From: Paraburkholderia fynbosensis
GTDB taxonomy: Bacteria; Pseudomonadota; Gammaproteobacteria; Burkholderiales; Burkholderiaceae
Assembly: GCF_902859935.1 (NCBI RefSeq)
Contig: NZ_CADIKI010000002.1
Span: 124,001-188,000 of the forward strand
Direction of reading: 5' to 3'
DNA length: 64,000 bases
Translations under genes and position numbers: made by a program
The notes under the pieces: model-generated
Told to the model about the DNA's origin: nothing
Database searches by the model: none
Seen by the model: only the letters and a program-made list of their open reading frames with translations
Part shown: in pieces, positions 1 to 11,559 of the stretch
Position numbering within the stretch: the first letter of the stretch is position 1
How the letters are laid out: every line of letters starts with the position of its first letter

Positions 1-1107
1 ATCAACTTCTTTGGCGAGAAGAACATCCACTGGGCGATGATGGTCGTCGCGATCATCGTCGGGTTGCCGGTGTTCTTCGAGGTCGGCTTCGTGCTGCTGA
101 TTCCGATCGCGTTCAACGTCGCGAGGCGCACCAACAAATCGCTGCTGCTGGTCGGCTTGCCGATGGTCGCGGGTCTGTCCGTCGTGCACGGACTGCTCCC
201 GCCGCATCCGGCCGCGATGCTCGCCGTACAGGCGTATCACGCGGATATCGGCAGGACGATCGCCTACGGGCTGATCGTCGGCGTGCCGACCGCGATCATC
301 GCCGGTCCGCTGTTCGCGCTGCTGGTCAGCCGCTATATCAAGCTGCCGAAGGAAAATGCGCTCGCCGCGCAATTTCTCGGCCATGACAATGGCGGCAACG
401 GCGCCAACGCGAAAGCCGGCGCGGCGCCGAAGCGCGAATTGCCGAGCTTCGGCATCACGCTGTTCACGATCTTGCTGCCGGTGCTTCTGATGCTGATCGG
501 CAGCTGGGCCGATCTGATCTCCACGCCGAAGACCCTGCCGAACGATCTGCTGCGCTTCTTCGGCAACTCGGACGTCGCGCTGTTGACGGCCGTGCTCGTC
601 AGCTTCTGGACCTTCGGCGCGAGCCGCGGCTTTACGCGTGAACAGATCCAGAAGTTCTGCGGCGAATGTCTCGCGCCGATCGCGGGCATCACGCTGATCG
701 TCGGCGCGGGCGGCGGTTTCGGCCGCGTGCTGATGGATAGCGGCATTTCGAAGGAAATCGTCAATGTGGCAACTTCCGTGCATATGTCGCCGCTGCTGTT
801 CGGCTGGCTGGTCGCGGCGCTGATCCGTCTCGCGACCGGTTCTGCCACGGTGGCGATGACCACCGCCTGCGGCATCGTCGCGCCGATCGCGGCGGCGGGC
901 GCGGTGCAGGTCAAGCCGGAATTGCTGGTGCTCGCCACCGGTTCGGGCTCGCTGATCTTCTCGCACGTGAACGACGGCGGCTTCTGGCTGATCAAGGAGT
1001 ACTTCGGTATGACGGTGGGGCAGACCTTCAAGACATGGTCGCTCCTCGAGACCATCATCTCGCTGATGGGTTTGGGCTTGACCTTCGCGCTCGCGGCGGT
1101 CCTGTAA
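1..1107 (+). CDS. GntP-family gluconate:H+ symporter, 5' end cut by window edge
   Basis: The reading frame is open from base 1, so the start lies left of the window and 368 codons are visible. The protein is a string of hydrophobic segments with the GntP-type stretch GLPVFFEVGFVLLIPI near the visible N-terminus and the half-repeat ATGSATVAMTTACGI later. Family members are about 440-450 residues, so roughly 80 residues are missing. It would carry gluconate across the inner membrane with protons. It ends 18 bases before gluconokinase, so the two probably form one uptake-and-phosphorylation operon. Function is inferred from family and neighbour; the exact sugar acid is not proven. Confidence 0.93.
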   Translation: MNFFGEKNIHWAMMVVAIIVGLPVFFEVGFVLLIPIAFNVARRTNKSLLLVGLPMVAGLSVVHGLLPPHPAAMLAVQAYHADIGRTIAYGLIVGVPTAIIAGPLFALLVSRYIKLPKENALAAQFLGHDNGGNGANAKAGAAPKRELPSFGITLFTILLPVLLMLIGSWADLISTPKTLPNDLLRFFGNSDVALLTAVLVSFWTFGASRGFTREQIQKFCGECLAPIAGITLIVGAGGGFGRVLMDSGISKEIVNVATSVHMSPLLFGWLVAALIRLATGSATVAMTTACGIVAPIAAAGAVQVKPELLVLATGSGSLIFSHVNDGGFWLIKEYFGMTVGQTFKTWSLLETIISLMGLGLTFALAAVL

Positions 1108-1125
1108 GGAAGTAAGGAGTCTTTG

Positions 1126-1620
1126 ATGATTTTGATCGCAATGGGCGTGTCGGGCGCCGGCAAGACGAGAATTGGCGAAATGCTGGCGGAGCGCCTGCAC
1201 TGCGCGTTCACCGACGGCGACGCGTTCCACAGCGCCGCCAATAAGGAGAAGATGCACCACGGCATTGCGCTCACCGACGAAGACCGTTGGCCGTGGCTGA
1301 AAACCATCCGCGCCGCGATCGAAGACAAGCAGAAGGCAGGCGAGACGGCGGTGTTCACGTGTTCGTCGCTCAAGCGCTCGTATCGCGACATCCTGCGCGA
1401 CGGCGACAAGGACGTGTGCTTCGTCTACCTGAAGGGCTCGCGCCAGGTGCTCGAAGAGCGTCTGACCACGCGCACCGGGCACTTCTTCGATCCGTCGCTG
1501 CTGCAAAGCCAGCTCGATACGCTCGAAGAGCCGGGCGCGGACGAGGCGATCACGGTGAGCATCGAACTGTCGCCGGAAGAGATCGTCGACGACGTGTTGA
1601 AGCAGGTCGAGGCGCGGTGA
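1126..1620 (+). CDS. gntK: Gluconokinase
   Basis: Phosphorylates gluconate to 6-phosphogluconate with ATP, feeding the Entner-Doudoroff and pentose phosphate routes. The 164-residue protein has the P-loop GVSGAGKT at residues 7-14 and matches the length of GntK-type shikimate-kinase-fold gluconokinases (about 160-175). A TTG lies in frame one codon upstream, but the ATG at 1126 follows AAGGAG at 1114-1119 with a 6-base spacer and is preferred. It lies directly downstream of the gluconate symporter and is followed by a strong terminator, so it is the last gene of that operon. Confidence 0.95.
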   Translation: MILIAMGVSGAGKTRIGEMLAERLHCAFTDGDAFHSAANKEKMHHGIALTDEDRWPWLKTIRAAIEDKQKAGETAVFTCSSLKRSYRDILRDGDKDVCFVYLKGSRQVLEERLTTRTGHFFDPSLLQSQLDTLEEPGADEAITVSIELSPEEIVDDVLKQVEAR

Positions 1621-1657
1621 GCTTGCGCTAGCCCATTCGCTCGTCGTTGTAGAGACG

Positions 1658-1689
1658 AAAAAAAGCCGCTCCTCGGAGCGGCTTTTTTA
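1658..1689. terminator. Bidirectional intrinsic terminator between gntK and purB
   Basis: A GC-rich hairpin (AGCCGCTC pairing with GAGCGGCT) is flanked by an A-run on the left and a T-run on the right. It can therefore stop transcripts from gntK on the plus strand and from purB on the minus strand. Confidence 0.9.
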
Positions 1690-1734
1690 TGCCCGCCTCG
1701 CGCGTCACGAGGCAGGCTTGCATCGAGCGGCGAA

Positions 1735-3458
<1,724 letters not shown>

Positions 3459-4415
3459 ATGGAACTGAAATGGCTCGAAGACTTCGTTTCGCTCGCGGAA
3501 ACGCGTAGTTTCAGCCGCTCGGCCGAACTGCGCCACGTCACGCAACCGGCGTTTTCACGGCGCATCCAGGCGCTCGAAGGCTGGCTCGGCACGGAACTGA
3601 TCGACCGTTCGGTTTATCCGACGCGGCTCACGGCGGCCGGCCAGGTGTTCAATGAGCAGGCGCTCGCGATGCTGTCGCAATTCCACGAGGCGCGCGCACT
3701 GCTGCGCGGCCATACGGCGACGCCTCAGGCGACCATCGAGTTTGCCGTGCCGCATACGCTGTCGCTCACCTATTTCCCGCGCTGGCTGCAACGCATCGAA
3801 GCGCAGATGGGCCCGATCCATACGCGGCTGCGGGCGTTGAACGTGCACGACGCGGCGTTGTCGCTGGTGGAAGGCGGCTGCGATCTGATGATGGGTTACC
3901 ACCATCCGAGCCATCCGGTCGCGCTCGATCCGGCCCGCTACGACATGCTCACGCTCGGCAACGAGCCGATCAGCCCGTTCTCGGCGCCGGGCCGCGCCGG
4001 CCGGCCGCGGCACACGTTGCCGGGCACGGCCGAGGCGCCTGCGCCGTATCTGTCCTACACACCGAACGCGTATCTGGGACGCATGACCGAAGTGATCCTC
4101 GCGAACGCGCCCGAGCGTCTCTATCTGGACCGGCTGTACGAGACCGACATGGCCGAAGGGCTCAAGGCGATGGCGTTGGCCGGCCACGGCATCGCGTTTC
4201 TGCCGCACAGCGCGGTGGAAGACGCGGTCGCCGACGGCAAGCTGATTCGCCTCGATCGTGCGACACGCGGCACGCCGGAAGGGCAGCTCACGCTGAGCAT
4301 GGAGATTCGCCTGTACCGCGACAAGCTCGCGGCGAAAAGCGACGATGCGCGGCAGATACTCGTGCGGCAATTGTGGGAGGTGGTGTCGGCGGAACTGGAG
4401 CGGCACGCAGCATAA
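3459..4415 (+). CDS. LysR-family transcriptional regulator, HypT/YjiE-like
   Basis: A 318-residue LysR protein with an N-terminal winged helix at residues 1-60 (the stretch FVSLAETRSFSRSAELRHVT) and a C-terminal effector domain. The opening MELKWLEDFVSL and the motifs AYLGRM and GHGIAFLPHSAV resemble E. coli HypT (YjiE/QseD), a hypochlorite-responsive LysR factor, when compared from memory. It lies 160 bases upstream of gdhA on the same strand, so control of glutamate dehydrogenase is possible, but this is inference. Whether the methionines oxidised in HypT are conserved was not checked. Confidence 0.85.
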   Translation: MELKWLEDFVSLAETRSFSRSAELRHVTQPAFSRRIQALEGWLGTELIDRSVYPTRLTAAGQVFNEQALAMLSQFHEARALLRGHTATPQATIEFAVPHTLSLTYFPRWLQRIEAQMGPIHTRLRALNVHDAALSLVEGGCDLMMGYHHPSHPVALDPARYDMLTLGNEPISPFSAPGRAGRPRHTLPGTAEAPAPYLSYTPNAYLGRMTEVILANAPERLYLDRLYETDMAEGLKAMALAGHGIAFLPHSAVEDAVADGKLIRLDRATRGTPEGQLTLSMEIRLYRDKLAAKSDDARQILVRQLWEVVSAELERHAA

Positions 4416-4575
4416 AAGGGAACCGCGGGGAACCGCGAAACCTGCGCCGCCACGACGTGAATTTGCCCGCTTCCGAAGGTTATGCAAAAAAAACATAATC
4501 GGATAAGGAAACGGCATTGGATTTCATAACGACGTTTTTCGACAATGCACGCATTCGATCAACGCCGGAGCGTTC

Positions 4576-5898
4576 ATGTCTTCCCAGCAGCAAGCCGCCC
4601 AAGCAGCCCAATCCGCAGCATCGTTGCAGTCCGTTCCCTCCTACCTCAACAGCGAAGACCTCGGCCCCTGGGGCAACTATCTGCGCCAGGTCGACCGCGT
4701 CGCGCCGTACCTCGGCTCGCTGTCGCGCTGGCTCGAAACCCTCAAGCGCCCGAAGCGCATCCTGATCGTCGACGTGCCCATCGAACTCGATAACGGCACC
4801 GTCGCGCACTTCGAAGGTTATCGCGTGCAGCACAACGTGTCGCGCGGTCCGGGCAAAGGTGGCGTGCGTTATCACCAGGACGTGACGCTGTCGGAAGTGA
4901 TGGCGCTGTCCGCGTGGATGTCGGTCAAGAACGCGGCCGTGAACGTGCCGTACGGCGGCGCGAAGGGCGGCATCCGCGTCGATCCGCGCACGCTCTCGCG
5001 GGGCGAACTGGAGCGCATGACGCGCCGCTACACGAGCGAAATCGGCATCATCATCGGACCGAATACCGACATTCCCGCGCCGGACGTGAACACGAACGAG
5101 CAGATCATGGCGTGGATGATGGACACGTACTCGATGAACCAGGGCCAAACCGCCACGGGTGTGGTGACCGGCAAGCCGATCACGCTCGGCGGTTCGCTGG
5201 GCCGCCGCGAGGCGACGGGCCGCGGCGTGTTCGTGGTGGGCTGCGAAGCGGCACGCCGCATCGGCTTCGATATCGAAGGCGCGCGCATCGCCGTGCAGGG
5301 CTTCGGCAACGTCGGCGGGATCGCCGCGCGGCTGTTTCAGGAAGCGGGCGCGAAGGTGGTCGCGGTGCAGGATCACACCGGTTCGCTGTACAAATCGACC
5401 GGCATCGATGCGGGCGCATTGCTCGAACACGTCGCGAAGACGGGCGGCGTGGGTGGTTTCGCTGAAGCGGACGCCGTGACCGACGAGGAATTCTGGACCA
5501 TCGAATCGGACATCCTGATTCCGGCTGCATTGGAAAACCAGATCACCGAGAAAAACGCCGGCAAGATCAGGACCAGAATCGTCGTGGAAGGCGCCAATGG
5601 CCCGACCACCACGGCGGCCGACGACATCCTGCACGATCGCGGCATCCTCGTGATTCCGGACGTGGTGGCCAACGCGGGCGGCGTGACGGTGTCCTATTTC
5701 GAATGGGTGCAAGACTTCTCGAGCTTCTTCTGGACCGAGGACGAGATCAACCAGCGTCTGGAGCGCGTGATGCGTGAGGCATTTGCGGCGGTATGGCAGG
5801 TGTCGAGCGAACAGAACGTGTCGGTGCGGACCGCGGCGTTTATCGTCGCTTGTAAGCGGATTCTGCAAGCACGCGAAATGCGCGGCCTGTATCCCTGA
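4576..5898 (+). CDS. gdhA: Glutamate dehydrogenase (Glu/Leu/Phe/Val dehydrogenase family)
   Basis: Interconverts glutamate with 2-oxoglutarate and ammonia, using NAD(P). The 440-residue protein has the catalytic-lysine motif GGAKGGI near residue 125 and the Rossmann motif GFGNVGG near residue 241. The ATG at 4576 is preceded by GGAG with suitable spacing. The size fits the hexameric short-form enzymes. A LysR gene lies just upstream, and the glutamate/aspartate importer follows downstream after a terminator-like hairpin, so the locus pairs glutamate entry with its deamination. Cofactor preference (NAD or NADP) cannot be read confidently from sequence. Confidence 0.95.
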   Translation: MSSQQQAAQAAQSAASLQSVPSYLNSEDLGPWGNYLRQVDRVAPYLGSLSRWLETLKRPKRILIVDVPIELDNGTVAHFEGYRVQHNVSRGPGKGGVRYHQDVTLSEVMALSAWMSVKNAAVNVPYGGAKGGIRVDPRTLSRGELERMTRRYTSEIGIIIGPNTDIPAPDVNTNEQIMAWMMDTYSMNQGQTATGVVTGKPITLGGSLGRREATGRGVFVVGCEAARRIGFDIEGARIAVQGFGNVGGIAARLFQEAGAKVVAVQDHTGSLYKSTGIDAGALLEHVAKTGGVGGFAEADAVTDEEFWTIESDILIPAALENQITEKNAGKIRTRIVVEGANGPTTTAADDILHDRGILVIPDVVANAGGVTVSYFEWVQDFSSFFWTEDEINQRLERVMREAFAAVWQVSSEQNVSVRTAAFIVACKRILQAREMRGLYP

Positions 5899-5985
5899 TT
5901 TACGTTTGAACGGCGAGTGCGCTACCCTGCGGATTCGCCGGCAATTTTTGCTTTAACGCGGTCCACGAGACGGCGTGTCGTGCCC

Positions 5986-6019
5986 GGCGGGCGGCATCGG
6001 ATCGATGCCGCCCGCCTTT
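5986..6019 (+). terminator. Hairpin after gdhA
   Basis: A perfect 14-bp stem (GGCGGGCGGCATCG with its complement) closes on a 3-base loop and is followed only by TTTGC. The stem is very stable but the T-run is short, so it may act as a terminator or as a 3'-end stabiliser. Confidence 0.6.
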
Positions 6020-6160
6020 GCATATCCCGAGCCGGTCCGCGAATCGGTCCAAGGCGTCCCGCGCCTTAGCGGCGCGCGCGCAACAACATGGTTTATAGCC
6101 ATACTTTCAGAATAATTACTTTGCTAAACTGGCGCCGGTTCTTGCCAAGGAGATCACCAC

Positions 6161-7054
6161 ATGAAGGTTAAAAAAGCTGCGCTGCTGCTCGCGACTCTCG
6201 GACTATTTACGGTTGGCGCACAGGCGCAAGACGCAGGTACGCTGAAGAAGATCAAGGACACGGGCGTCATTTCGCTGGGTCATCGCGAATCGTCCATCCC
6301 GTTTTCGTACTACGACGACAAGCAGAATGTCATCGGCTACTCGCAGGAATTCGCCATGAAAGTGGTGGAGGCGGTCAAGCAGAAGCTGAACATGCCTAAC
6401 CTCAAGGTGAAGCTGATTCCGGTGACGTCGCAAAACCGTATTCCGCTGGTGCAGAACGGCACGGTTGACATCGAATGCGGCTCGACCACGAATAACCTCG
6501 AGCGCCAGCAACAGGCCGCGTTTTCGAACACGATCTTCGTGATCGGCACGCGCATGATGACCAAGAAGGACTCCGGCATCAAGGACTGGGCGGACCTGAA
6601 GGGCAAGACGGTCGTCACGACCGCCGGCACCACCTCCGAGCGCCTGCTTCGCAAGATGAACCAGGACAAGAGCATGGGCATGAACATCATCAGCGCGAAG
6701 GACCACGGCGAGTCGTTCCTGACGCTGTCGACGGGCCGCGCCGCGGCGTTCATGATGGACGACGCACTGCTCGCGGGCGAACGCGCGAAGTCGAACAACC
6801 CGGGCGATTTCGTGATCGTCGGCACGCCGCAATCGCGTGAAGCGTACGGCTGCATGATGCGCAAGAACGATCCGGAGTTCAAGAAGGTCGCCGACGACGC
6901 GATCGCCAAGGTCCAGACTTCGGGCGAAGCCGATGCGATCTACAAGAAGTGGTTCGAATCGCCGATTCCGCCGAAGGGCCTGAACCTGAACTTCCCGCAA
7001 AGCGACGATATGCGGGCGCTGTTCAAGAATCCGAATGACAAGGCAATCGATTAA
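6161..7054 (+). CDS. gltI: Glutamate/aspartate ABC transporter, periplasmic binding protein
   Basis: A 297-residue family-3 solute-binding protein. The N-terminus has a lysine-rich start, a hydrophobic core and a cleavage site near AQAQD at about residue 22, so it is exported to the periplasm. The mature region begins TLKKIKDTGVISLGHRESS, followed by the SQNRIPLVQNGTVDIECGS stretch typical of GltI/DEBP binding proteins. It starts at an ATG behind AAGGAG and leads the gltIJKL operon. A hairpin with a T-run lies between it and gltJ and probably makes the binding protein more abundant than the membrane parts. Confidence 0.95.
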   Translation: MKVKKAALLLATLGLFTVGAQAQDAGTLKKIKDTGVISLGHRESSIPFSYYDDKQNVIGYSQEFAMKVVEAVKQKLNMPNLKVKLIPVTSQNRIPLVQNGTVDIECGSTTNNLERQQQAAFSNTIFVIGTRMMTKKDSGIKDWADLKGKTVVTTAGTTSERLLRKMNQDKSMGMNIISAKDHGESFLTLSTGRAAAFMMDDALLAGERAKSNNPGDFVIVGTPQSREAYGCMMRKNDPEFKKVADDAIAKVQTSGEADAIYKKWFESPIPPKGLNLNFPQSDDMRALFKNPNDKAID

Positions 7055-7080
7055 CCTCAGGTGTTTTTGAAACGCTGAAC

Positions 7081-7118
7081 GAAACGGAAGGAGCCACGCG
7101 CTTCTTCCGTTTCTTTTT
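7081..7118 (+). terminator. Intercistronic attenuating hairpin, gltI-gltJ
   Basis: A 10-bp stem (GAAACGGAAG with CTTCCGTTTC, 7081-7090 and 7104-7113) is followed directly by TTTTT. It sits 16 bases before the gltJ start. This layout fits partial termination after the binding-protein gene. Confidence 0.65.
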
Positions 7119-7133
7119 GCTGGAGTCTTGGTC

Positions 7134-7874
7134 ATGTCATATCACTGGAACTGGGGCATTCTGCTGAGTCCGGTCTCCACCGGCGAGCCGACCACCTATC
7201 TGGGCTGGTTGTTCTCGGGCCTCTGGGTGACGATCACCGTGTCGCTGGCGGCATGGGTGATCGCGCTGATCGTCGGCTCGCTGTTTGGCGTGCTGCGCAC
7301 GGTGCCGAACAAGTGGGCGTCGGGCATCGGCACGGTCTACGTCGCGATTTTCCGTAACATTCCGCTGATCGTGCAGTTCTTCATCTGGTATCTGGTGATA
7401 CCGGAGCTGCTGCCCGTGTCGATCGGCAACTGGTTCAAGCAACTGCCGCCAGGCGCGCAGTTCTTCTCGTCGTCGATCATCTGCCTCGGGCTGTTCACTT
7501 CCGCGCGCGTGTGCGAGCAGGTGCGCTCGGGCATCAACGCGTTACCGCGCGGCCAGCGCGCCGCGGGTCTCGCGGTGGGCTTCACGCAATGGCAGACGTA
7601 TCGCTATGTGCTGCTGCCGGTCGCGTACCGGATCATCGTGCCGCCGCTCACGTCCGAATTTCTGAACATTTTCAAGAACTCGGCAGTGGCTTCGACGATC
7701 GGTCTGCTGGATCTGTCCGCGCAGGCGCGTCAACTGGTCGACTACACGTCACAGACCTATGAGTCGTTCATCGCGGTCACGGTGGCGTACATGCTGATCA
7801 ACCTGGTCGTGATGCAACTGATGCGCTGGGTCGAAGCCAGAGCCCGGTTGCCCGGCTATATCGGAGGCAAGTGA
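7134..7874 (+). CDS. gltJ: Glutamate/aspartate ABC transporter permease GltJ
   Basis: An inner-membrane permease of the HisM/GlnP type with several hydrophobic segments. The conserved cytoplasmic loop [19 protein letters not shown] near the middle contacts the ATPase. The ATG at 7134 is chosen because TGGAG at 7121-7125 lies 8 bases upstream; an in-frame TTG at 7128 is less likely. The length is 246 residues. Its stop codon overlaps the start of gltK (TGATG), so the two permeases are translationally coupled and form the membrane heterodimer of the importer. Confidence 0.93.
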   Translation: MSYHWNWGILLSPVSTGEPTTYLGWLFSGLWVTITVSLAAWVIALIVGSLFGVLRTVPNKWASGIGTVYVAIFRNIPLIVQFFIWYLVIPELLPVSIGNWFKQLPPGAQFFSSSIICLGLFTSARVCEQVRSGINALPRGQRAAGLAVGFTQWQTYRYVLLPVAYRIIVPPLTSEFLNIFKNSAVASTIGLLDLSAQARQLVDYTSQTYESFIAVTVAYMLINLVVMQLMRWVEARARLPGYIGGK

Positions 7875-8551
7875 TGCACCATTTCGACTGGAGCGGTATT
7901 CCGGGCGCACTGCCTACGCTGTGGACCGGCGCCATCGTCACCTTGAAGATCACGTTGATTGCGATCGTGTTCGGCATCGTCTGGGGCACCATTCTCGCGA
8001 TGCTGCGGTTGTCGTCGTTCAAACCCTTCGAGTGGTTCGCGAAGGGGTACGTGACGATCTTCCGTTCGATCCCGCTGGTGATGGTGCTGCTGTGGTTCTT
8101 CCTGATCGTGCCGCAAGTGCTGCAGAACGTGCTGGGGCTGTCGCCGGATATCGACATTCGCCTTGCCTCGGCCATGGTTGCGTTCTCGCTGTTCGAGGCC
8201 GCGTACTATTCGGAGATCATCCGCGCCGGCATTCAGGCGGTGCCGCGCGGCCAGGTCAACGCGGCGTTCGCGCTCGGCATGAACTACGCGCAGGCGATGC
8301 GCCTGATCGTGCTGCCGCAGGCGTTCCGTGCGATGGTGCCGCTGCTGCTCACGCAAGGTATCGTGCTGTTTCAGGATACGTCGCTCGTCTACGTGATCAG
8401 CCTCGCCGACTTCTTCCGCACCGCCACGAATATTGGCGACCGTGACGGTACGAATGTCGAGATGGTACTGTTCGCGGGCGCGTGTTATTTCGTGATCTGT
8501 GTGGTCGCGTCGAGCCTCGTCAAAGGTCTTCAGAAAAAGGTCGCAAGATGA
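7874..8551 (+). CDS. gltK: Glutamate/aspartate ABC transporter permease GltK
   Basis: The second permease, 225 residues, with the coupling-loop motif [19 protein letters not shown]. The ATG at 7874 overlaps the gltJ stop and follows GGAGG. It ends in an ATGA overlap with gltL. It pairs with GltJ to form the channel that accepts amino acid from GltI. Confidence 0.93.
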   Translation: MHHFDWSGIPGALPTLWTGAIVTLKITLIAIVFGIVWGTILAMLRLSSFKPFEWFAKGYVTIFRSIPLVMVLLWFFLIVPQVLQNVLGLSPDIDIRLASAMVAFSLFEAAYYSEIIRAGIQAVPRGQVNAAFALGMNYAQAMRLIVLPQAFRAMVPLLLTQGIVLFQDTSLVYVISLADFFRTATNIGDRDGTNVEMVLFAGACYFVICVVASSLVKGLQKKVAR

Positions 8552-9273
8552 TCTCTATCAAGAATGTTTCGAAGTGGTACGGTCAGTTCCAAGTGCTGAC
8601 CGACTGCACGACGGAAGTCAAAAAGGGTGAAGTGGTGGTGGTGTGCGGGCCGTCTGGCTCGGGCAAGTCCACGCTGATCAAAACCGTGAACGGCCTGGAA
8701 CCGTTCCAGAAGGGCGAGATCGTCATCAACGGCCAGTCGCTGACCGACAAGAAAACCAATCTGTCCAAGCTGCGTTCGAAGGTCGGCATGGTGTTCCAGC
8801 ACTTCGAGCTGTTCCCGCATCTGTCGATCGTGCAGAACCTCACGCTCGCGCAGGTGAAGGTGCTCGGCCGCTCGAACGATGAAGCCACCGCGAAGGGGCT
8901 GAAGCTGCTCGATCGAGTCGGCTTGCGTGCGCATGCGGACAAGTTCCCGGGGCAATTGTCGGGCGGGCAGCAGCAGCGTGTGGCGATTGCGCGCGCGTTG
9001 TCGATGGACCCGATCGCGATGCTGTTCGACGAACCGACTTCGGCGCTCGATCCTGAGATGATCAACGAAGTGCTCGACGTGATGGTCGAACTCGCGCAGG
9101 AAGGCATGACCATGATGTGCGTCACGCACGAAATGGGCTTCGCGAAGAAGGTCGCGCACCGCGTGATCTTCATGGACCAGGGCTTGATCGTCGAGGACGA
9201 CCGCAAGGAAGACTTCTTCGCCAATCCGAAGTCGGATCGTGCGAAGGATTTTCTGGCGAAGATCCTGCACTGA
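8548..9273 (+). CDS. gltL: Glutamate/aspartate ABC transporter ATP-binding protein
   Basis: A 241-residue ABC ATPase with Walker [10 protein letters not shown] at 34-42, the Q-loop [10 protein letters not shown], the signature LSGGQQQR and Walker [13 protein letters not shown], all in polar amino-acid-type form. The ATG at 8548 overlaps the gltK stop as ATGA. An upstream in-frame extension lies inside gltK and is rejected. It powers uptake through GltJK on the cytoplasmic face and closes the operon before a terminator. Confidence 0.95.
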   Translation: MISIKNVSKWYGQFQVLTDCTTEVKKGEVVVVCGPSGSGKSTLIKTVNGLEPFQKGEIVINGQSLTDKKTNLSKLRSKVGMVFQHFELFPHLSIVQNLTLAQVKVLGRSNDEATAKGLKLLDRVGLRAHADKFPGQLSGGQQQRVAIARALSMDPIAMLFDEPTSALDPEMINEVLDVMVELAQEGMTMMCVTHEMGFAKKVAHRVIFMDQGLIVEDDRKEDFFANPKSDRAKDFLAKILH

Positions 9274-9318
9274 GGTTCGTCTGCGGCCCGGCCGGCGCAG
9301 GCTGGCTCGTGTGGACCG

Positions 9319-9352
9319 AAAAAAAGCCGCTCTTTGGAGGCGGCTTTTTTTT
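9319..9352. terminator. Bidirectional terminator after gltL
   Basis: The stem AAAAGCCGC / GCGGCTTTT has a T-run on the plus side and an A-run on the left, serving gltL and the convergent amidotransferase gene. Confidence 0.9.
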
Positions 9353-9376
9353 GCTGGTGCGCGTGCGATCAGTGGT

Positions 9377-10318
9377 TCAAGACCCGAAGGCCGCGGCGTC
9401 GTCTGCCGCTTCGAGGTCGGCTTCGCTGTCGTCGGCCATGATGCCGGTCTCAGCGGTTGAGGCTGCAATCGTGGTGGCGGAGGCCGACGCATCCAGCGCG
9501 GGATTGCGCAGCTTCTCCAGCACCGATGCCGGCACCGGCACGTTGATGTGGCCGATCACATCGCCATGCTGGAACATCATCAGATCGCCCGGCTCGAATG
9601 CGCTCCAGACTTCGTTGTCGGTCAGCGGCTTGGTGGCAATCACCGCGACGCGGTCTTCGGGCGTCGTGTACTTGGCGAAGTCGATCGACACGTCTGCGTC
9701 GACCAGATGCGCGGTGGAAAACGGCCAGCGCCGCACGATGTAGTGCAGATGCGTCGAGCAATGCGCGAACAGCGCCTGGCCGTTAGACATCAGAAAATTG
9801 AACACGCCGAACTGCGTGATTTCACGCGTGAGCGTTTCGAGCGTGACGAACAGTTCGTCGAGCGGCGGCTGCTGCGCGCCCGGAAACGCCTTGCGCAACC
9901 CTTCGAGCAACGCGCAGAAAGCGAGCTCGCTGTCGGTCGTGCCGACCGGCTGATACACGCCCGACAGTTGCGGCGCATAGTCTTTCAGATCGCCGTTGTG
10001 CGCGAAGATCCAGTGACGCCCCCACAGTTCTCGCATGAACGGGTGGCAGTTTTCGAGCAGGATGTGCCCTTGCGTCGCCTTGCGGATATGGGCGATGGTG
10101 TTCTTCGATTTGATCGGATAACGCTTGACCATCTCGGCGATCGGCGAGGTGGCCGACGATTGATGGTCGATGAACAGGCGGCAGGCTTTGTCCTCGAAGA
10201 AGGCGATGCCCCAGCCGTCGGCATGGTGATCGGTGACGCCGCCGCGCGCCGCAAAGCCGGTGAACGAGAACGTGACGTCCGTCGGCGCGGCGCAGTTCAT
10301 TCCGAGAAGTTGGCACAT
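9377..10318 (-). CDS. Class II glutamine amidotransferase, YafJ-like
   Basis: A 313-residue protein that begins MCQLLGMN, so removal of Met exposes the N-terminal cysteine nucleophile of Ntn-hydrolase amidotransferases. Further landmarks are the [11 protein letters not shown] stretch and [12 protein letters not shown], which form the glutamine site. No synthase domain follows, so it is a stand-alone amidotransferase of the YafJ group whose acceptor substrate is unknown. The C-terminal 50 residues are rich in Ala, Ser and Asp and probably disordered. It is divergent from pyrC across 168 bases. No partner gene is adjacent. Confidence 0.87.
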   Translation of the reverse strand: MCQLLGMNCAAPTDVTFSFTGFAARGGVTDHHADGWGIAFFEDKACRLFIDHQSSATSPIAEMVKRYPIKSKNTIAHIRKATQGHILLENCHPFMRELWGRHWIFAHNGDLKDYAPQLSGVYQPVGTTDSELAFCALLEGLRKAFPGAQQPPLDELFVTLETLTREITQFGVFNFLMSNGQALFAHCSTHLHYIVRRWPFSTAHLVDADVSIDFAKYTTPEDRVAVIATKPLTDNEVWSAFEPGDLMMFQHGDVIGHINVPVPASVLEKLRNPALDASASATTIAASTAETGIMADDSEADLEAADDAAAFGS

Positions 10319-10486
10319 GTTGCGGGTAAGCCTGTGAACGGGGCGAGCCGTTACAATGATGATTTTCCAAGCATATCACCGAGCCAGAAACGCCAAATAG
10401 CGAAATTGACGTGTGTTTGGGCCGCAACAGGGCGGTTTGACCGGGTCGATTGGCTTTTGTCGCCGAGTCTCGTTGCCCTTTTCGCC

Positions 10487-11548
10487 ATGACCGCTTCCAA
10501 CGTTTCCCTCGATTCCATCACGCTCGCCCGTCCCGACGACTGGCACCTGCACGTTCGCGACGGCGCGATGCTGGCCGCCGTCCTGCCGGACACCGCGCGC
10601 CAGTTCGGTCGCGCGATCATCATGCCGAACCTCAAGCCGCCGGTCACGACCACCGCGATGGCGCAGGCGTACCGCGAGCGGATCGTCGCCGCGATCCCCG
10701 CAGGCGCGAAGTTCGAACCGCTAATGACGCTGTACCTGACCGACAACACGCCGCCTGACGAAATCCGCCGGGCGCGCGAGAGCGGCTTCGTGCATGGTGT
10801 GAAGTTGTATCCGGCGGGTGCGACCACCAACTCGGACGCGGGCGTCACCGACATCATGAAGTGCGCGAAAACGCTCGACGCGATGCAGGAAGTGGGCATG
10901 CCGCTGCTGGTGCACGGCGAAGTGACGGATTCGTCGATCGACCTGTTCGACCGCGAGAAGGTGTTCATCGACCGTGTGATGACGCCGCTGCGCCGCGCGT
11001 TTCCGGCGCTGAAGGTCGTGTTCGAGCACATCACGACGAAGGACGCGGTCGACTACATCCGTGAGGCCGGCGTCGCGCCGGAGCTGCTGGGTGCGACGAT
11101 CACCGCGCACCATCTGCTGTACAACCGCAACGCGATCTTCCAGGGCGGCATTCGTCCGCATTACTACTGCTTGCCGGTGTTGAAGCGCGAGACGCACCGG
11201 GTGGCGCTGGTCGAAGCGGCGACATCCGGCAATCCGCGCTTCTTCCTCGGCACAGATAGCGCACCGCATCCGAAGGGTTTGAAGGAGCACGCGTGCGGTT
11301 GCGCGGGCTGCTATACGGCGCTGCATGCGCTGGAGCTATACACGGAAGCATTCGACAAAGCCGGCGCGCTGGACAAGCTCGAAGGCTTTGCGAGCTTCTT
11401 CGGCGCGGATTTCTATGGCCTGCCGCGCAATGCGGAGCAGGTCACGCTGCGTCGCGAGGAATGGACGTTGCCGGCCGAACTGCCGGTCGGCGATACGCCG
11501 GTCGTGCCGCTGCGCGGTGGGGAGTCGATCGGTTGGCGTCTGGTTTGA
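10487..11548 (+). CDS. pyrC: Dihydroorotase
   Basis: Cyclises carbamoyl aspartate to dihydroorotate in pyrimidine synthesis. The 353-residue class II enzyme has the metal ligands of WHLHVRDG near the N-terminus, [12 protein letters not shown] (the lysine that is carboxylated), LVHGEVT, EHITT and GTDSAPH. The ATG at 10487 gives the expected length (E. coli 348). The open frame runs much further upstream but overlaps the divergent gene and is rejected. A DUF3025 gene follows 11 bases later. Confidence 0.96.
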   Translation: MTASNVSLDSITLARPDDWHLHVRDGAMLAAVLPDTARQFGRAIIMPNLKPPVTTTAMAQAYRERIVAAIPAGAKFEPLMTLYLTDNTPPDEIRRARESGFVHGVKLYPAGATTNSDAGVTDIMKCAKTLDAMQEVGMPLLVHGEVTDSSIDLFDREKVFIDRVMTPLRRAFPALKVVFEHITTKDAVDYIREAGVAPELLGATITAHHLLYNRNAIFQGGIRPHYYCLPVLKRETHRVALVEAATSGNPRFFLGTDSAPHPKGLKEHACGCAGCYTALHALELYTEAFDKAGALDKLEGFASFFGADFYGLPRNAEQVTLRREEWTLPAELPVGDTPVVPLRGGESIGWRLV

Positions 11549-11559
11549 GGTTGAGCTAG

